Both the position numbers and the translations under genes were made by a program. This document shows, piece after piece, positions 62,433 to 64,000 of a stretch of DNA of 64,000 bases (positions within the stretch are counted from its first letter, which is position 1; every line of letters starts with the position of its first letter). The notes below the pieces were generated by a model that saw only the letters and a program-made list of their open reading frames with translations, had not been told where the DNA came from and made no database searches. The stretch is from Facklamia lactis (GTDB lineage Bacteria; Bacillota; Bacilli; Lactobacillales; Aerococcaceae), in the NCBI RefSeq assembly GCF_015863205.1, contig NZ_JACBXQ010000001.1, positions 310,001 to 374,000 on the forward strand. The letters are read 5' to 3'.

Positions 62433-62871
62433 ACAAATCTCCTAAGTTTTGCTTAAGTTGTTCGAGGGTCTGATCGATAATTTTTAAATCACTTTTCGAA
62501 ATTCCTTTAAACATTTCATCAACAAATTCCTGATTTTCTTCTTGATGACTCTGTTCCCAAGCTTTGACTTTTTCAGTCAACATAATACGAATTGCCCTTT
62601 GATCTTCCTGATCTTTCTCAATCCGAACATACTTTTTCTCTTCTAATTTATTAACCAATTGGCGAATATTTTGATGTGAATAATCGAGCGCTTGAGAAAG
62701 TTCTTTTAGAGTCGGTGCTTGATCCATAAACGTCAATGCTGCTAATACAAACCATTGTTTTGAAGTGATATCACTCTTTCGCTTGTCCATTGTAACCTGT
62801 AACTTATTTGACACGAGAAAAAGATTGGCAAATATTCTTAGTCTTTCTTCAAGGTTTTCAAATGATGCCAT
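62419..62871 (-). CDS. MarR-family transcriptional regulator
   Basis: 150 residues with a central winged helix (APTLKELSQALDYSHQNIRQLVNKLEEKKYV). MarR proteins usually repress their own operon. The start ATG 62871 has an ideal AAGGAGGCG ribosome binding site. Palindromes upstream at 62888-62910 are candidate operators. It heads the operon with the FMN-binding protein and flavodoxin, so it may respond to redox or small-molecule signals. Confidence 0.85.
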   Translation of the reverse strand: MASFENLEERLRIFANLFLVSNKLQVTMDKRKSDITSKQWFVLAALTFMDQAPTLKELSQALDYSHQNIRQLVNKLEEKKYVRIEKDQEDQRAIRIMLTEKVKAWEQSHQEENQEFVDEMFKGISKSDLKIIDQTLEQLKQNLGDLYETI

Positions 62872-62887
62872 GTCGCCTCCTTAGTAG

Positions 62888-62910
62888 GTAATATATTACT
62901 TAATCAAGTA
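62888..62910. promoter_or_regulatory. Candidate MarR operator
   Basis: Perfect palindrome GTAATATATTAC (62888-62899) overlapping TACTTAATCAAGTA (62897-62910), just upstream of the MarR start codon. Confidence 0.5.
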
Positions 62911-62991
62911 TACTACTATTAAATAGAGTCCACAAGATGGACTAAAGTCCTAAAAAAAGAGGAAATAAATTTATTTCCCCTTCATCCGTTT

Positions 62992-63753
62992 CTATTGTTT
63001 TTCAGTGTATTCTAGCATGATATCTGATTGAGCATCCTCTACATTCCCTGCATAGTTAGGTGTTGCAATTGAGATACCGCCATGCTTATTATAGAAGGCA
63101 TAGTACTCGACATTGCCATAATTTTGAAGTTCTCCCTCTAAATGGTCGCCAATTTTAATTTTACTATTGACTTGAACTTCACGTGTATTCTCCAAATTAA
63201 CTTTAATCGTCTCAGTTGGAATCTCTTCTACTTCCATCTTATAGGTCGATAAATTGATATACTTATCTGCCGCCTCATCATATCGAGTCAACAACACCGT
63301 TCCATCTTTAAAATTAAAATCAATACGGTTCGGAATGTTCATTCCTTCTAAATAGAAACTCGCATTATCTAGCTCTTTCTCAGATACTTGGTAAGCAGAC
63401 TCTGTATGGCTTGGAGCATCTTGCGAAGTATCAGAAGTTTCATCCTCTGAAGAGGCGCCCTTCATTTCCCAGTCAATCGCATATTCATTCTCTTTCACCC
63501 AACGAACATAGAATTGTTGGTGCTTCTCATAATCAAAATGATCTCGTGCATACTGCAAAGCCTCATCCACTGTCTTAAATACCTTTGAATCACGAACGAA
63601 CTCCTGGCTTGATTCTGCAAAGCTTGCTTCTTGCGAATCTGTCGCCTCCACTATCTGAAGCCCTCCTAAGGAGCTCCCAATCGAACTCAACATTAATAAA
63701 CTTAATCCTGATATTAAATATTTTATACCGGAATCAAATAACATCCACTTCAT
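62992..63753 (-). CDS. Secreted protein sharing modules with the LysM and 41688 proteins
   Basis: 253 residues with a long signal-peptide-like N-terminus (about 1-38). The segment VRDSKVFKTVDEALQYARDH through AIDWEMKG matches the module before the LysM repeats of the protein at 25476. The C-terminal half (EVEEIPTETIKV through PNYAGNVEDAQSDIMLEY) resembles part of the secreted protein at 41688. A Ser/Asp-rich linker joins the two. No wall anchor or catalytic motif was seen. ATG 63753 is chosen over the upstream TTG because AGAAAGGATG precedes it. Confidence 0.75.
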   Translation of the reverse strand: MKWMLFDSGIKYLISGLSLLMLSSIGSSLGGLQIVEATDSQEASFAESSQEFVRDSKVFKTVDEALQYARDHFDYEKHQQFYVRWVKENEYAIDWEMKGASSEDETSDTSQDAPSHTESAYQVSEKELDNASFYLEGMNIPNRIDFNFKDGTVLLTRYDEAADKYINLSTYKMEVEEIPTETIKVNLENTREVQVNSKIKIGDHLEGELQNYGNVEYYAFYNKHGGISIATPNYAGNVEDAQSDIMLEYTEKQ

Positions 63754-63888
63754 AATAGCATCCTTTCTCAACTCGTTTTATTTTGCTTCTAGAATTATCT
63801 TATTCAGAAGCGCGATCGATTACAAGCGATTCTAGAAGACTTCACAAAAGAGTCAAGCTTTTCAATCACTTCTTCATATTTCCAGCTT

Positions 63889-64000
63889 TTATTCCATCAA
63901 TTCTTCAATACTTTGATCTAACACTTGCTTCAATCGTTGAGAGAAACCCGGTCCTGGTTCAATAATCTGGTCAGCAAAAGCCATTAAAGGCTTAAAGTTA
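63889..64000 (-). CDS. C-terminal end of a gene cut by the window edge
   Basis: The final 36 residues or so of an unidentified protein (FADQIIEPGPGFSQRLKQVL, ending SIEELME) with TAA at 63889. The fragment is too short to name. Confidence 0.45.
   Translation of the reverse strand, partial: NFKPLMAFADQIIEPGPGFSQRLKQVLDQSIEELME

Overview
The window is 64 kb of a low-GC Gram-positive (Bacillota) chromosome. Strong AGGAGG-type ribosome binding sites, short overlapping operons, a cadmium-type efflux pair, a YvlD-like membrane protein, an OatA-like O-acetyltransferase, GMP reductase and LysM surface proteins point to Lactobacillales. The family Aerococcaceae is my best guess, but no rRNA or other marker is present to prove it. 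No rRNA, tRNA, CRISPR array, prophage or origin was seen. One apparently complete IS1182-type element is present.

Layout. 0-4.6 kb: the start of an ABC exporter gene cut by the window edge, a YihY-RodA pair, a small secreted protein and a histidine phosphatase. 4.7-8.4 kb: a heterodimeric multidrug-type ABC exporter whose 5' leader encodes a 25-residue peptide followed by a terminator hairpin, an arrangement like ribosome-mediated attenuation. 8.5-17.7 kb: a 2-hydroxyacid dehydrogenase, an M16C peptidase, a YvlD-like protein, a CadC-type repressor with a P1B metal ATPase, a GAP-family membrane protein and a membrane-anchored alpha/beta hydrolase. 17.9-25 kb: two SsuABC/NMT1-type uptake operons; the first is headed by a BioB-like radical SAM enzyme that has only the SAM-cluster cysteines. 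25.5-32.3 kb: a four-LysM secreted protein, the IS element, and a DcuC-like carrier / MalY-PatB C-S lyase / LysR operon. Parts of 21.4-25.4 and 28.8-32.3 kb look visibly more AT-rich than the rest.

32.4-55.9 kb is rich in envelope functions: an S66 LD-carboxypeptidase, three separate two-component systems each linked to its own ABC transporter (33.9-37.8, 43.2-48.2 and 52.4-55.9 kb), the OatA-like O-acetyltransferase and several secreted proteins. 55.9-64 kb is mostly metabolic: butanediol-type dehydrogenase, transaldolase-like aldolase, a CPBP membrane protease, a D-cysteine desulfhydrase/ACC-deaminase-family enzyme, GMP reductase, a MarR/FMN-binding protein/flavodoxin operon and a second secreted protein.

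Two themes connect the genes. The first is cell-envelope maintenance and defence: RodA, OatA-like, LD-carboxypeptidase, LysM, TCS-ABC modules, multidrug ABC. The second is possible acquisition of sulfur-containing or vitamin-like compounds: two SsuABC-like importers, radical SAM enzyme, C-S lyase, desulfhydrase-like enzyme. Three secreted proteins far apart in the window share two unnamed modules. One lies next to the IS/LysM region, one beside the FtsX-type ABC locus and one at the right end; they look like members of one surface-protein family. Start codons were moved inward from the longest open frame wherever a clear ribosome binding site sat in front of a downstream start.
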